The notes beneath the pieces are model-generated. The model had not been told where the DNA came from, made no database searches, and worked only from the letters and a program-made list of their open reading frames with translations. The translations under genes were made by a program, and so were the position numbers. DNA of 64,000 bases from Halopseudomonas oceani (GTDB taxonomy: Bacteria > Pseudomonadota > Gammaproteobacteria > Pseudomonadales > Pseudomonadaceae): the NCBI RefSeq assembly GCF_002903165.1, contig NZ_PPSK01000002.1, positions 310,001 through 374,000 of the forward strand, given 5' to 3'. Below, piece by piece: positions 17,534 through 25,974 of this stretch (positions within the stretch are counted from its first letter, which is position 1; every line of letters starts with the position of its first letter).

Positions 17534-18901
17534 ATGCCGCGTTTGTCCGTTGAGCAGCTGTCACAAGAATGGAGTCTGTTGAATCAGCGCTTCAGCGAGC
17601 AGAGCCGCCGTTTTGTCCTGAGTTTCTGCATACGGCACGCGGTCGACCTGACCGAGACCTTCTATACCGAGATGCTGGCTGATCCGGGGGCGACACTGTT
17701 CCTGTCCCATGATCAGGTTCAGGGCCGCCTGAGTCAGTCCATGCGCCGTTGGCTGGAAGGTCTGTTTGACAGCGAGAGTGAGGGCGCGCTAACGCGGATC
17801 ATCGCTGAGCAGAAGAAGGTTGGAGAGGTGCACGCCCGCATCGACATCCCGGTCCATCTGGTGCTGCGTGGTGCACGTTGCCTGAAGGACCGCTTCATCG
17901 CACTGTTGCAGGAGGATTGCGAATTGTCTGATCGCGAGCACCTGGATGCGGCGCGATTGATGTCCGATACAGTGGATCTGGCCATGGAAATCATGAGCCA
18001 CGCTTATTCCACCTCGCATGATCGCAATTCGCGCAACGAAGAAGCCTATCGGCTGTTCTCGGTCACCCAGAACATCGCCAGCGAGAAGGAAAGCCAACGG
18101 GCTGCGCTGTTCGACTGGGAGAATCAGTTGATGTTCGATCAGGCGGTCGGTCAGCCTGGCGAGCATCTGCCGCGTATCCTCGCTTCCGAGTTTGGTCTGT
18201 GGTTCAGACACAAGGGCGCCCATGCATTTGAAGGCGCGCCTGAAGCCCGGCAGATCATTCATGCGATGGAGCAGATTGACGACGTCATCCTGCCGTTGTT
18301 CGACAGCGACTCGGCAGAGCGAATCGCACGCCTGCGTGAGCTGCGGGAAACGGTGAAGTCAATTCACTTTAATCTGGATCACCTGTTTGAGCAGAATAAC
18401 GCGCTGGAGGCCGGACGCGATGTGCTGACCCGTCTGCTCAACCGCAAGTTTCTGCCGGTGGTACTGAACCGGCAAGTCAGCCATGCCCGCAGCCACGGTA
18501 CGCCGTTCTCCGTGCTGGCGCTGGATATCGATCACTTCAAGCAGATCAATGACGGCTATGGTCACGAGGCCGGGGATCGGGTTCTGCAGCAGTTGGCCTC
18601 GCTTCTGGTCAACAGTAGCCGGGCCGGGGACTATCTGTTCCGTCTGGGCGGTGAGGAGTTTCTCATGCTACTGGTCGATACCGGACTGGACGGCGCGCGT
18701 CGCGTGGCCGAGAAATTGCGTCGGGGTGTGGAGCAGGAAGTGTTTCGCTTGCCTCAGGACCGTACTATCAGTGTCACGCTCAGCGTTGGTGTGGCGTGTT
18801 TCAATGGTCACCCGGACTACCAGCAGTTGATGCGTCGTGCCGATGATGCGCTGTATCAGGCCAAGCACAGTGGCCGCAATCGGGTGGTGGTGGTCGAATA
18901 A
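17534..18901 (+). CDS. dosC: Globin-coupled heme diguanylate cyclase DosC
   Basis: A 455-residue oxygen sensor that makes cyclic di-GMP. The N-terminal 155 residues are a sensor globin with proximal His100 in GEVHARIDIPV and distal Tyr44 in ETFYTEML, aligning with His98 and Tyr43 of E. coli DosC (YddV). A middle helical domain contains FGLWFRHKGAHAF. The C-terminal GGDEF domain has LGGEEF as its active-site loop and an upstream RAGD product-inhibition site. Length and colinearity with E. coli DosC (460) are nearly complete. No dosP phosphodiesterase gene lies beside it, unlike E. coli. ATG 17534 is used rather than the in-frame TTG 17519. Confidence 0.93.
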   Translation: MPRLSVEQLSQEWSLLNQRFSEQSRRFVLSFCIRHAVDLTETFYTEMLADPGATLFLSHDQVQGRLSQSMRRWLEGLFDSESEGALTRIIAEQKKVGEVHARIDIPVHLVLRGARCLKDRFIALLQEDCELSDREHLDAARLMSDTVDLAMEIMSHAYSTSHDRNSRNEEAYRLFSVTQNIASEKESQRAALFDWENQLMFDQAVGQPGEHLPRILASEFGLWFRHKGAHAFEGAPEARQIIHAMEQIDDVILPLFDSDSAERIARLRELRETVKSIHFNLDHLFEQNNALEAGRDVLTRLLNRKFLPVVLNRQVSHARSHGTPFSVLALDIDHFKQINDGYGHEAGDRVLQQLASLLVNSSRAGDYLFRLGGEEFLMLLVDTGLDGARRVAEKLRRGVEQEVFRLPQDRTISVTLSVGVACFNGHPDYQQLMRRADDALYQAKHSGRNRVVVVE

Positions 18902-18922
18902 GACTGGACTGCAGTTTTCCGG

Positions 18923-19234
18923 TCAGAGTAACGCCTGCTTGGGGGCCGTGAGCGTGGTGTAGAGGTCATCCCCACCGGGGTTGGTCTGCTCGATCAGGTT
19001 GATTTTCCACTGTCGTTTCCAGTGTTTCAGCTGCTTTTCGCGGGCGATGGCGCTGAGCGTGTCGGCGGCTTGTTCGAGGTACACCAGGTGATGGATTTGG
19101 TAACGCTGGGTGAAGCCGCTGACCATGCCGTTCCTGTGTTCCCAAATACGCTTTAGCAGGTTGCTGGTGACGCCGACGTACAGGGTGCCGTTGCGTTTGC
19201 TGGCGAGGATATAGACGCAGGGTTGTTTGGTCAT
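18923..19234 (-). CDS. GIY-YIG domain protein
   Basis: A 103-residue single-domain protein of the UPF0213/YhbQ type. It shows CVYILASKRNGTLYVGVTS (the G-I-Y...Y-I-G region as VYI...YVG), LLKRIWEHRNG with the catalytic Arg, and EKQLKHWKR with the Glu. Such proteins are often annotated as endonucleases but their substrates are unknown. Its start lies about 60 bases from a copy of the dispersed palindromic repeat (19295), and another lies at 19419. Proteins of this type commonly sit beside this repeat family, as far as I recall. Confidence 0.88.
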   Translation of the reverse strand: MTKQPCVYILASKRNGTLYVGVTSNLLKRIWEHRNGMVSGFTQRYQIHHLVYLEQAADTLSAIAREKQLKHWKRQWKINLIEQTNPGGDDLYTTLTAPKQALL

Positions 19235-19294
19235 TGAGGTGTCTTTCTTTTGGTGGGGTAGCAGGTCGCGGTGGTGGCTGATGGTGTCGCGTGA

Positions 19295-19322
19295 CTGGAT
19301 CCCCGCCTGCGCGGGGATGACG
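19295..19322 (-). repeat. Dispersed palindromic repeat, reverse copy
   Basis: CTGGATCCCCGCCTGCGCGG-GGATGACG, the reverse orientation of the CGTCAT...GATCCAG unit. It pairs with the forward copy 96 bases downstream, upstream of the GIY-YIG gene. Confidence 0.88.
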
Positions 19323-19418
19323 GGGAGGTTTGGATTACCGTGGTAGGCTCCACTCTGAATGCCGCTTACGTCTGGCCAACTCCGGAGCGTGGTCTTGGAA
19401 ATGCTGATATATAAACCT

Positions 19419-19446
19419 CGTCATCCCCGCGCAGGCGGGGATCCAG
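19419..19446 (+). repeat. Dispersed palindromic repeat, forward copy
   Basis: CGTCATCCCCGCGCAGGCGG-GGATCCAG. Together with 19295-19322 it forms a large inverted repeat in the 361-base gap between the GIY-YIG and DUF2804 genes; I see no gene in that gap. Confidence 0.88.
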
Positions 19447-19595
19447 ATACGTGTTCGCGTTGGTGCAGTGTCTATTTTTCCCGCAGTGATTACGCTGGCA
19501 CTTTTCCGTCAATGCGATAGGGTTGGCACGCAGCATCTGCTTTACTGAACGCAGCTCGTCGAGCTCGGTTCTGCCAATAACAAGAGAGCACGCTA

Positions 19596-20618
19596 ATGCC
19601 CGCGTTACCCCGCCTGATCGATGCATCCGGCCAGCCCCGTTATGGCCTCTTCCCCGACGGGGTGGAGGAGATCAACTACCTCGATTTTGACCTGCGCACG
19701 GTGATGGACAAGCCGCGTTCGCAGCTGGCGCGGCGGTTTGGCGCGAACCAGTTTCAGTTCATCAGCCTGCTTAGCCCTGAGCTGATTGTCGGGGTGGCGA
19801 TTGTCGATCTGAAGCTGGTCAGCAGTGCCTTCGTCTACCTGTTTGATCCACATACCCGGCGTTTTGACGAGTTCAGCTTTCTGCAGCCGCTGGCTCGTGG
19901 CACGACGTTCGAATCGCGGCCTGGCAGTGGTCGGGCGGTATTCGAGAAAGGGCGCAGCCGAATCACTGTGGATGCTGCCGGCGAAGCCGGCGTGCGTCAG
20001 TTGCTGGTCGAGCTGGCTGACGGCACCCGCATCGAAGCGCGGATTGACGAGGGTGCTAGCCAGCAGCCTTTGTCGATTTGTACCCGGGCCGGATATACGG
20101 GCTGGGTGTTTACCCGCAAGACCGCCGCGCGCGGCTGCTCTGGCAGCGTCAGTTGGCGCGGGCAGCAGTTTGATCTGCGCCAGCTCGGCGCGCTGGCGGC
20201 AGTCGACTGGACCACGGGCTTTATGCGCCGGGAAACATTCTGGAACTGGGGCAATTTGTCCTGCCGTTTGCCAGATGGTCGGCGGCTGGGCTTTAACTTG
20301 GCGGCCGGGGTCAACGAAACCGGGTTTACCGAGAACGGCATCTGGCTGGACGATCAACTGATTAAGGTCGATATGGTCGACTTTCAATTTGACCGCGTTA
20401 AGCCGCTTGAGCCCTGGCGGCTGTGTTCGGCTGACGGGCAGGTTGATCTGCAGTTCGAGCCGGCTGGTACCCGTCAGGAAAAGCTCAATGCACTGTTGCT
20501 GGCGTCCAATTTTAAGCAGCACTTCGGCCAGTTCAGCGGCGAGTTGCGGATTTCCGGGGAGACGCTGACGCTGGATGGCGCCTGGGGATTGGTGGAAGAC
20601 CATTACGCGCGCTGGTGA
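19596..20618 (+). CDS. DUF2804 domain protein
   Basis: A 340-residue soluble, beta-rich protein covering the whole DUF2804 family length. Typical segments are RYGLFPDGVEEINYLDFDLR near the start, TTGFMRRETFWNWG and NLAAGVNETGFTENGIWLDD in the middle, and GAWGLVEDHYARW at the end. The fold resembles lipocalin-like or carotenoid-isomerase-like tandem barrels, but no reaction is established. It stands alone between the repeat pair and the selenocysteine operon promoter. Confidence 0.8.
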   Translation: MPALPRLIDASGQPRYGLFPDGVEEINYLDFDLRTVMDKPRSQLARRFGANQFQFISLLSPELIVGVAIVDLKLVSSAFVYLFDPHTRRFDEFSFLQPLARGTTFESRPGSGRAVFEKGRSRITVDAAGEAGVRQLLVELADGTRIEARIDEGASQQPLSICTRAGYTGWVFTRKTAARGCSGSVSWRGQQFDLRQLGALAAVDWTTGFMRRETFWNWGNLSCRLPDGRRLGFNLAAGVNETGFTENGIWLDDQLIKVDMVDFQFDRVKPLEPWRLCSADGQVDLQFEPAGTRQEKLNALLLASNFKQHFGQFSGELRISGETLTLDGAWGLVEDHYARW

Positions 20619-20676
20619 CTGGCTTCGCCTGCGCTGATAGCGCCCCAATCAGCAGATCCATGACGCCGCGATGCGG

Positions 20677-20705
20677 TTGGAATTGGGCGGCAGCCTGCCT
20701 ATTCT
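20677..20705 (+). promoter_or_regulatory. Candidate sigma-70 promoter of the selenocysteine operon
   Basis: TTGGAA at 20677-20682, a 17-base spacer and TATTCT at 20700-20705, 40 bases before ATG 20745. No other promoter-like sequence is visible before selA, as the genes downstream are overlapping or tightly spaced. Confidence 0.5.
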
Positions 20706-20744
20706 GTCTGCTAAACGAGACACAAGACCCTCAAAGGGCTGCCC

Positions 20745-22181
20745 ATGAAACCTGCACTTCCCGACGGCCTGATCGTCGTCGCCAAGGCTGACTGCCCGAC
20801 CTGTCGACTGGTCGAGCCGCTGCTGGCCGAGATTGCCCAGGCCGGGCCGCTGACTGTCTACGCGCAGGATTCGGCCGATTACGCCGCCGACCTGCCGTCC
20901 TCCCTGTACGACAAGACGCTCGAACACTCCTTCCACCTTGGCATCGAGTTTGTGCCGACCCTGATTCGGGTCGAGAATGGCGAAGAGGTCGAGCGGACTT
21001 ATGGCTGGCACAAGGAAGACTGGCGACAGCTGACCGGCCTGGCTGAGCTGGGCGAGGCGCTGCCGGTGATGCGCCCGGGTTGCGGCTCGAAGACGCTGGA
21101 GCCGGGGATTGCCGAGGAACTGGAACTGGCCTTTGGCGATATTCGCCTGCAGTCGCGCGAAATCGACATGGGCAGCGCCGAAGACCCGATGGAAGCCTGC
21201 TTCGAGCGCGGCTGGAGCGATGGCTTGCCGGTGGTGCCGCCGACCCCGGTGCGGGTGCTGCGGATGCTCAAGGGCACCAGCCGCCAGCCCGACGAGGTGG
21301 TGGGGTTGATGCCGCCGGACCTGGTGCCGGTGACGGTCGAAAAAGTCGCCATCAATGCAGTGCTGGCCGGCTGCAAACCGGAGTACATGCCGGTGCTGCT
21401 GGCCGCGCTGGAAGCGGCTCTGACCGATGAGTTCGGCCTGCACGGGCTGATCTGCACGACGATGTTCGGCAGCCCGATGATTGTGGTCAACGGCCCGGTC
21501 GCCCGCGCCATCGGCATGAATTCCGGCGTCAACGCGTTGGGGCAGGGCAACCGCGCCAACGCCACCATTGGCCGCGCGCTGCAACTGATCATCCGCAACG
21601 TCGGCGGTGGTCGCCCCGGCGAGATCGATCGTGCGACGCTGGGCAACCCCGGCAAGTACAGTTTCTGTTTTGCCGAGGCCGAAGACGCCGACTGGCTGCC
21701 GCTGGCGCAGGAGCGCGGTGTCGAAGCCGGGCGCTCGGCGGTGACGCTGTTCCCGGGTGAAGGGGTGCAGGGGATTGTCGATCAGAAGTCGCGCGACCCG
21801 GAATCCCTGGCGCGCTCTTTTGCGCTGTCGCTGCGCACCGTGGACCACGCCAAGCTGGCGATGGCCGGTGACGCGGTGCTGGTGGTGTCGCCCGAGCATG
21901 CGCGGGTATTTATCGAGGCTGGCTGGTCGAAGCAGCGGCTGCGCGAAGAGCTCGAACGGCTGTTGCTTGCGCCGGGTGCCGAGCTGGTGGCCGGTGCCGG
22001 GGGCATCGCCGAAGGTATCCCCGAACGTTTCAAGGATCAGCAGGTGCCCAAGTTCCGTCCGGGCGGGCTGCTGATCGTCCGGGCTGGCGGCACCGCCGGC
22101 CTGTTCTCAGCCATTATTGCCGGCTGGGCCGCTTCAGGCCCGGTCGGTTCGTCTCCGGTAACACGTGAGGTAACGTCATGA
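20745..22181 (+). CDS. Thioredoxin-fold fusion protein, partner of the UGSC selenoprotein
   Basis: A 478-residue two-part protein. Residues 1-105 look like a thioredoxin fold: VVAKADCPTCRLVEPLLAE with a CPTC redox pair, and a cis-Pro-like EFVPTLIRV. Residues 130-470 form a second alpha/beta domain with GWSDGLPVVPPTPVRV, MFGSPMIVVNGPVA, GMNSGVNALGQGNRANATIGRA and AGGTAGLFSAIIAGW, found next to UGSC proteins in other genomes as I recall, without known activity. The stop overlaps the UGSC gene start (ATGA). A redox or reductase role for the selenoprotein is inferred from CxxC and coupling. Confidence 0.7.
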   Translation: MKPALPDGLIVVAKADCPTCRLVEPLLAEIAQAGPLTVYAQDSADYAADLPSSLYDKTLEHSFHLGIEFVPTLIRVENGEEVERTYGWHKEDWRQLTGLAELGEALPVMRPGCGSKTLEPGIAEELELAFGDIRLQSREIDMGSAEDPMEACFERGWSDGLPVVPPTPVRVLRMLKGTSRQPDEVVGLMPPDLVPVTVEKVAINAVLAGCKPEYMPVLLAALEAALTDEFGLHGLICTTMFGSPMIVVNGPVARAIGMNSGVNALGQGNRANATIGRALQLIIRNVGGGRPGEIDRATLGNPGKYSFCFAEAEDADWLPLAQERGVEAGRSAVTLFPGEGVQGIVDQKSRDPESLARSFALSLRTVDHAKLAMAGDAVLVVSPEHARVFIEAGWSKQRLREELERLLLAPGAELVAGAGGIAEGIPERFKDQQVPKFRPGGLLIVRAGGTAGLFSAIIAGWAASGPVGSSPVTREVTS

Positions 22182-22708
22182 ACCACAGCATTGTGCTCGA
22201 TCCGACCGCGGAACAGGCGCCGGCGCAGCGCGCACGTCTGGCCCGTCCTGCCAGCCTTGAAGGCAAGGTGGTCGGTCTGCTCGACATTTCCAAACCACGC
22301 GGCAATGTCTTTCTCGATCGTATCGAGGAGCAGCTGGCAGCCATGGGTATTGCGGTGAAGCGCTATAACAAGCCGACCTTCACCCGCATTGCCCCGACCG
22401 AACTCAAGCAGCAGATGGCCACCGAGGTGGATCTGCTGGTGGAAGGTCTGGCCGACTGAGGGTCTTGCACGTCGTGCTGTATGCATGACATCGCAGACCT
22501 GGAGTCACGTCAGATCCCGGGAGTAGGGGTTGCCTCCAGTGAATTTGTACAGGCCGCGGCGTTGCAGTCGAAGGCCCTTGGCTTTGATCCGGCCATGGTC
22601 TTTGTTCCGCATCCGATTCAGGACCGCACCGACGATGAAATGCGCGCGCTTGCCGATGGCGCGCTGGCAGAGATTCTGCGCCTGCTGCAAAGCGGCGACG
22701 CAGACTGA
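22178..22708 (+). CDS. UGSC-motif selenoprotein (in-frame UGA = Sec94)
   Basis: The frame from ATG 22178 meets UGA at 22457-22459 and stays open to a real stop at 22708, giving 176 residues if UGA is read as selenocysteine. The junction reads VEGLAD-U-GSCTSCCMHD, exactly the UGSC motif of this family, with Cys97, Cys100 and Cys101 close by. A well-formed SECIS hairpin begins one base after the UGA, and selA, selB and tRNA-Sec follow in the same run. Codon usage and homology continue across the UGA (IADLESRQIPGVGVASSEF, FVPHPIQD). Conventional annotation would give two fragments (22178-22459 and 22481-22708). The reaction is unknown; a thiol or selenol redox enzyme is likely. ATG overlaps the upstream stop. 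Confidence 0.93.
22460..22499 (+). promoter_or_regulatory. Bacterial SECIS element
   Basis: Immediately 3' of the UGA. The lower stem is GGTCT(T)GC (22461-22468) with GCAGACC (22493-22499), carrying one bulged T. A small AC/ATC internal loop follows, then a 7-bp upper stem GTCGTGC / GCATGAC with one G-U pair. The UGUAU apical loop (22478-22482) starts 19 bases after the UGA with a G in the second loop position. Distance and loop shape fit SelB-binding bacterial SECIS hairpins. Confidence 0.85.
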
Positions 22709-22723
22709 GCCAAGGGTGGTCGC

Positions 22724-24103
22724 ATGACGGCCACCTTTAACCGACCACCCGCGGTCGACCGGGTACTGACCTGGCCGCTGGTGCAGCAACTGATTGCCGA
22801 TCACGGCCGCGCACTGGTGCTTGATGGTGTGCGTGCCGCGCTGCAGCTTTGGCGCGAAGGTGAGATCAGCGACGACGAGGCGCTGGTGCACTGGCTGCGT
22901 CAGCATCTGCTGGCGACGCTGGCGCCGTCCATGCGCCCGGTGTTGAACCTGACCGGCACGGTGCTGCATACCAATCTGGGCCGCGCGCCCTTGCCGCCGG
23001 AAGCGGTGGCGGCGATGAATGCGGTCGCCCTCGGGGCGAGCAATCTGGAGTTCGACCTCGCCAGTGGCCAGCGTGGCGACCGTGACGATCACGTCGAGCA
23101 GTGGATCTGCCGCCTGACCGGTGCGGAGGCCGCGACCGTGGTCAACAACAACGCCGCTGCCGTGCTGCTGGTGCTCAATGCACTGGCGAACCGCCGTGAG
23201 GTGGTGGTGTCGCGCGGTGAACTGATCGAAATCGGCGGCTCCTTCCGCCTGCCCGACATCATGGCCCGCGCCGGCTGCAAGCTGCGCGAGGTTGGCGCCA
23301 CCAACCGTACCCACCCGCGCGACTACAGCGAAGCGGTGGGGCCGCGCACCGCGCTGCTGCTCAAGGCGCACACCAGCAACTACCGCATCGAAGGCTTCAG
23401 CACCGCGCTCAACGAGGCGCAGCTGGCGGCGATTGCCCGTGAGCATCAGGTGCCGCTCGCGGTCGATCTGGGCAGCGGTTCGCTGATCGACCTGCAGGCG
23501 CTGGGGCTGCCGGCCGAACCGGTGGTCGCGCAGGTGCTGGCCGAAGGCGTCGACGTGGTCACCTTCAGTGGTGACAAACTGCTCGGCGGGCCGCAGGCCG
23601 GCATCATCGCTGGCCGCGCGGACCTGATCGCGCGTATCCGCAAAAGCCCGCTCAAGCGCGCATTGCGCTGCGACAAGCTGACCCTGGCGGCGCTGGAAGC
23701 GGTGCTGCGCTTGTATGCCGACCCGGACACCCTGGTGCAGCGGGTACCGACCCTGCGCCTGCTGACCCGCAGCGCCGAGTCGATACGCCAGACCTGCGAC
23801 GCGCTGTTGCCTGACCTGCAGCACTGGGCGGGTGATGGCTTTGCGGTGGATGTCTGCGCGGTCAGCAGTCAGATTGGCTCCGGTTCGCTGCCGCTCGACG
23901 TGCTGCCCAGCGCCGCGCTGCGGTTGCGCAGCACCAGCGCCAACCGCCGTGAGCGCAGCCGTGCGCTGCGTCAATTGGCCGAGCGCCTGCGTCAGCTGCC
24001 GCAGCCGGTGATTGGCCGCATTGCCGATGACAGTCTGCTGCTCGATTGTCGTTGCCTAGAAGACCCAGCGACCCTGCGCGCGGTGCTCGGAGCGGCTGAG
24101 TGA
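22724..24103 (+). CDS. selA: L-seryl-tRNA(Sec) selenium transferase SelA
   Basis: A 459-residue PLP enzyme that converts Ser-tRNA(Sec) to Sec-tRNA(Sec) using selenophosphate. Family motifs include NLTGTVLHTNLGRAPLP, NNNAAAVLLVLNAL, KAHTSNYRIEGFS, and the PLP lysine in DVVTFSGDKLLGGPQAG. Length is normal (E. coli 463). It begins 15 bases after the UGSC gene with an AGGG ribosome site. selD, which supplies selenophosphate, is not in the window. Confidence 0.97.
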   Translation: MTATFNRPPAVDRVLTWPLVQQLIADHGRALVLDGVRAALQLWREGEISDDEALVHWLRQHLLATLAPSMRPVLNLTGTVLHTNLGRAPLPPEAVAAMNAVALGASNLEFDLASGQRGDRDDHVEQWICRLTGAEAATVVNNNAAAVLLVLNALANRREVVVSRGELIEIGGSFRLPDIMARAGCKLREVGATNRTHPRDYSEAVGPRTALLLKAHTSNYRIEGFSTALNEAQLAAIAREHQVPLAVDLGSGSLIDLQALGLPAEPVVAQVLAEGVDVVTFSGDKLLGGPQAGIIAGRADLIARIRKSPLKRALRCDKLTLAALEAVLRLYADPDTLVQRVPTLRLLTRSAESIRQTCDALLPDLQHWAGDGFAVDVCAVSSQIGSGSLPLDVLPSAALRLRSTSANRRERSRALRQLAERLRQLPQPVIGRIADDSLLLDCRCLEDPATLRAVLGAAE

Positions 24104-25959
24104 TCATCGCTACCGCTGGCCATGTCGATCACGGCAAGACAACGCTGATTCGTGCCCTGACTGGCGTGGACACCGACCGGCTGGCCGAAGAAAAGCGCCG
24201 TGGGCTGACCATCGAGCTGGGGTTTGCCTGGCTGCCGAGCGAGACCGGTGAGCCGCTGGGGTTTATCGATGTGCCCGGCCACGAGCGGTTCATCGGCACC
24301 ATGCTGGCGGGCGTCTCCGGGGTGGATATGGCGCTGCTGGTGGTGGCCGCTGATGATGGGGTGATGCCGCAGACCCGCGAGCATTTGGCGATTCTGCAAT
24401 TGCTGGGGGTACGCGAGCTGGCGCTGGTGATCAGCCGCTGCGATCTGGTCGCTGAGGATCAATGCGAAAGCATTGCCGAACAGGTTCAGGCGCTGGCGGC
24501 CGAGGCGGGTTGGTTCAATGCGGATGTATGGCGGGTATCCAGCACCAGCGGACAGGGTATCGACGCCTTGCGTCAGTCCCTGCTGGCGCGGGCCGAACGG
24601 CGGCAGGTACGGCCAAGCGACAGCCCGGCGCGCTTTATGATCGATCGGCGCTTCAGTGTCGCCGGGGCGGGCTGTGTGGTGACCGGCACGCTGGTCAGTG
24701 GTCGCCTGCAGGTGGGTCAGAACCTCTGGCTGCATGGGCAGGAGGTGCGGGTGCGCAGCCTGCAGCGGGCGTCCAGTGAGGTCGCTGAGGTTAAAGCCGG
24801 GCAACGCTGCGCGCTCAATCTGGGTGGCGCGGTGTCGGCGGAACAGCCCCAGCGTGGCGACTGGCTGAGCGAGCAGGTACTGCCGCTGAGTGACCGGCTG
24901 GACGTTTCTCTTACACAATTGCCCGACAGCCGTTGGCACCGGGGCGTGCTGCAACTGCATCTGGGTACGGCGATCCATTCGGTGCGGGTGGTGCTGTTGG
25001 ATGAGGCGGCGGGTCTGGCGCAGCTGATGCTGGAGCAGCCGGCGGCGGCGGTCTGGAGAGATCGTTTTATCATTCGCGATCCGGCGGCCAACACCACGCT
25101 GGGTGGCGGCCGGGTGCTGGACCCGCAAGGCCTGCGCCGTGGCCGCAGTCATCCGCAGCGGCTGGCATGGCTGTCAGCCTGGGCGGCCGCCAGCACGCCA
25201 GGTGAGGTCATGGCCGCAGCGCTGCAACAGGGTGCGGTGGCGTTGCCCGAACTGGCGCTGAAACTGAATCTGTCCGCCGACCAGCTTGAGCAGTTGCTGC
25301 CGGCTGAGGGCCTGATCGTGCTGGCGGCAGCCGGTCATCGGGTCGCGCTGACCGTCGAGGCCAGCGAAGCACGCTGGCAGCGGCTGGCCGAGCGTCTGGC
25401 CGACTGGCATCAGCAGCATCCCGAATTGCTCGGGCCGGGGGAGGGGCAGCTTGGGCTGGTCGGTTGTCTGCAACTGCCGTTGCCGGTGGCGCGTCAGTTG
25501 CTGCAACGCTGGCAGGCCGAGGGGCGGCTGCAACGCGCAGCCTGGGCGCTGCATTTGCCAGATCACAGGCCGCAGTTGCAGGCGGGGGATGCCGAGCTGC
25601 TGGCGCGGGTGGCTGCCGAGCTGGCACCGGGCGGGCTGCGACCGCCGATTGTCGGCGAGCTGGCCACCGCGCTGGGTATCGAGCTTGATGTGCTTAAAGC
25701 GTTCTTGCAGCGCATGCAGCGAGCGGGTGAACTGGTGGCCGTAGCACCCAACCGTTATTACCTGCCATCACAGGTGGAAGGCTTGGTAGCGGTCGCACGG
25801 CAGTTGGTGGCAGACTCGCCGTCCGGCAGTTTTAACGCCGCCGAGTACCGCGATGCCTCGGGCATCGGCCGCAACCTGACCATTCAGGTGCTGGAGTATC
25901 TGGATCGCGCCGGCGTGACCCGCTTCGTGCGTGAGCAACGTTTTCTGGTGGCAGGCTGA
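24100..25959 (+). CDS. selB: Selenocysteine-specific elongation factor SelB
   Basis: A 619-residue GTPase (E. coli 614). The N-terminal EF-Tu-like part has P-loop GHVDHGKTTL, switch DTDRLAEEKRRGLTIELGFA and DVPGHERFIGTML. The C-terminal about 250 residues form the winged helices that bind SECIS RNA. GTG 24100 overlaps the selA stop (GTGA). The next feature is tRNA-Sec 15 bases downstream, so the whole decoding set is in one run. Confidence 0.96.
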   Translation: MIIATAGHVDHGKTTLIRALTGVDTDRLAEEKRRGLTIELGFAWLPSETGEPLGFIDVPGHERFIGTMLAGVSGVDMALLVVAADDGVMPQTREHLAILQLLGVRELALVISRCDLVAEDQCESIAEQVQALAAEAGWFNADVWRVSSTSGQGIDALRQSLLARAERRQVRPSDSPARFMIDRRFSVAGAGCVVTGTLVSGRLQVGQNLWLHGQEVRVRSLQRASSEVAEVKAGQRCALNLGGAVSAEQPQRGDWLSEQVLPLSDRLDVSLTQLPDSRWHRGVLQLHLGTAIHSVRVVLLDEAAGLAQLMLEQPAAAVWRDRFIIRDPAANTTLGGGRVLDPQGLRRGRSHPQRLAWLSAWAAASTPGEVMAAALQQGAVALPELALKLNLSADQLEQLLPAEGLIVLAAAGHRVALTVEASEARWQRLAERLADWHQQHPELLGPGEGQLGLVGCLQLPLPVARQLLQRWQAEGRLQRAAWALHLPDHRPQLQAGDAELLARVAAELAPGGLRPPIVGELATALGIELDVLKAFLQRMQRAGELVAVAPNRYYLPSQVEGLVAVARQLVADSPSGSFNAAEYRDASGIGRNLTIQVLEYLDRAGVTRFVREQRFLVAG

Positions 25960-25974
25960 GCCTGCCGCCGCAAT

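Noticed and set aside
19366-19626. 86-codon leftward frame upstream of the DUF2804 gene
   Set aside because: Its C-terminal third is the translation of the dispersed repeat (DPRLRGDDE) and it overlaps the next gene's start.
22178-22459. UGSC gene as a truncated pseudogene plus a separate small gene at 22481
   Set aside because: The frame is continuous through UGA, the UGSC motif spans the codon, a SECIS hairpin follows, and the full Sec machinery is adjacent.
22505-23974. 489-codon antisense frame across selA
   Set aside because: Shadow frame opposite a clear selA; low-complexity Arg/Gln/His-rich translation.
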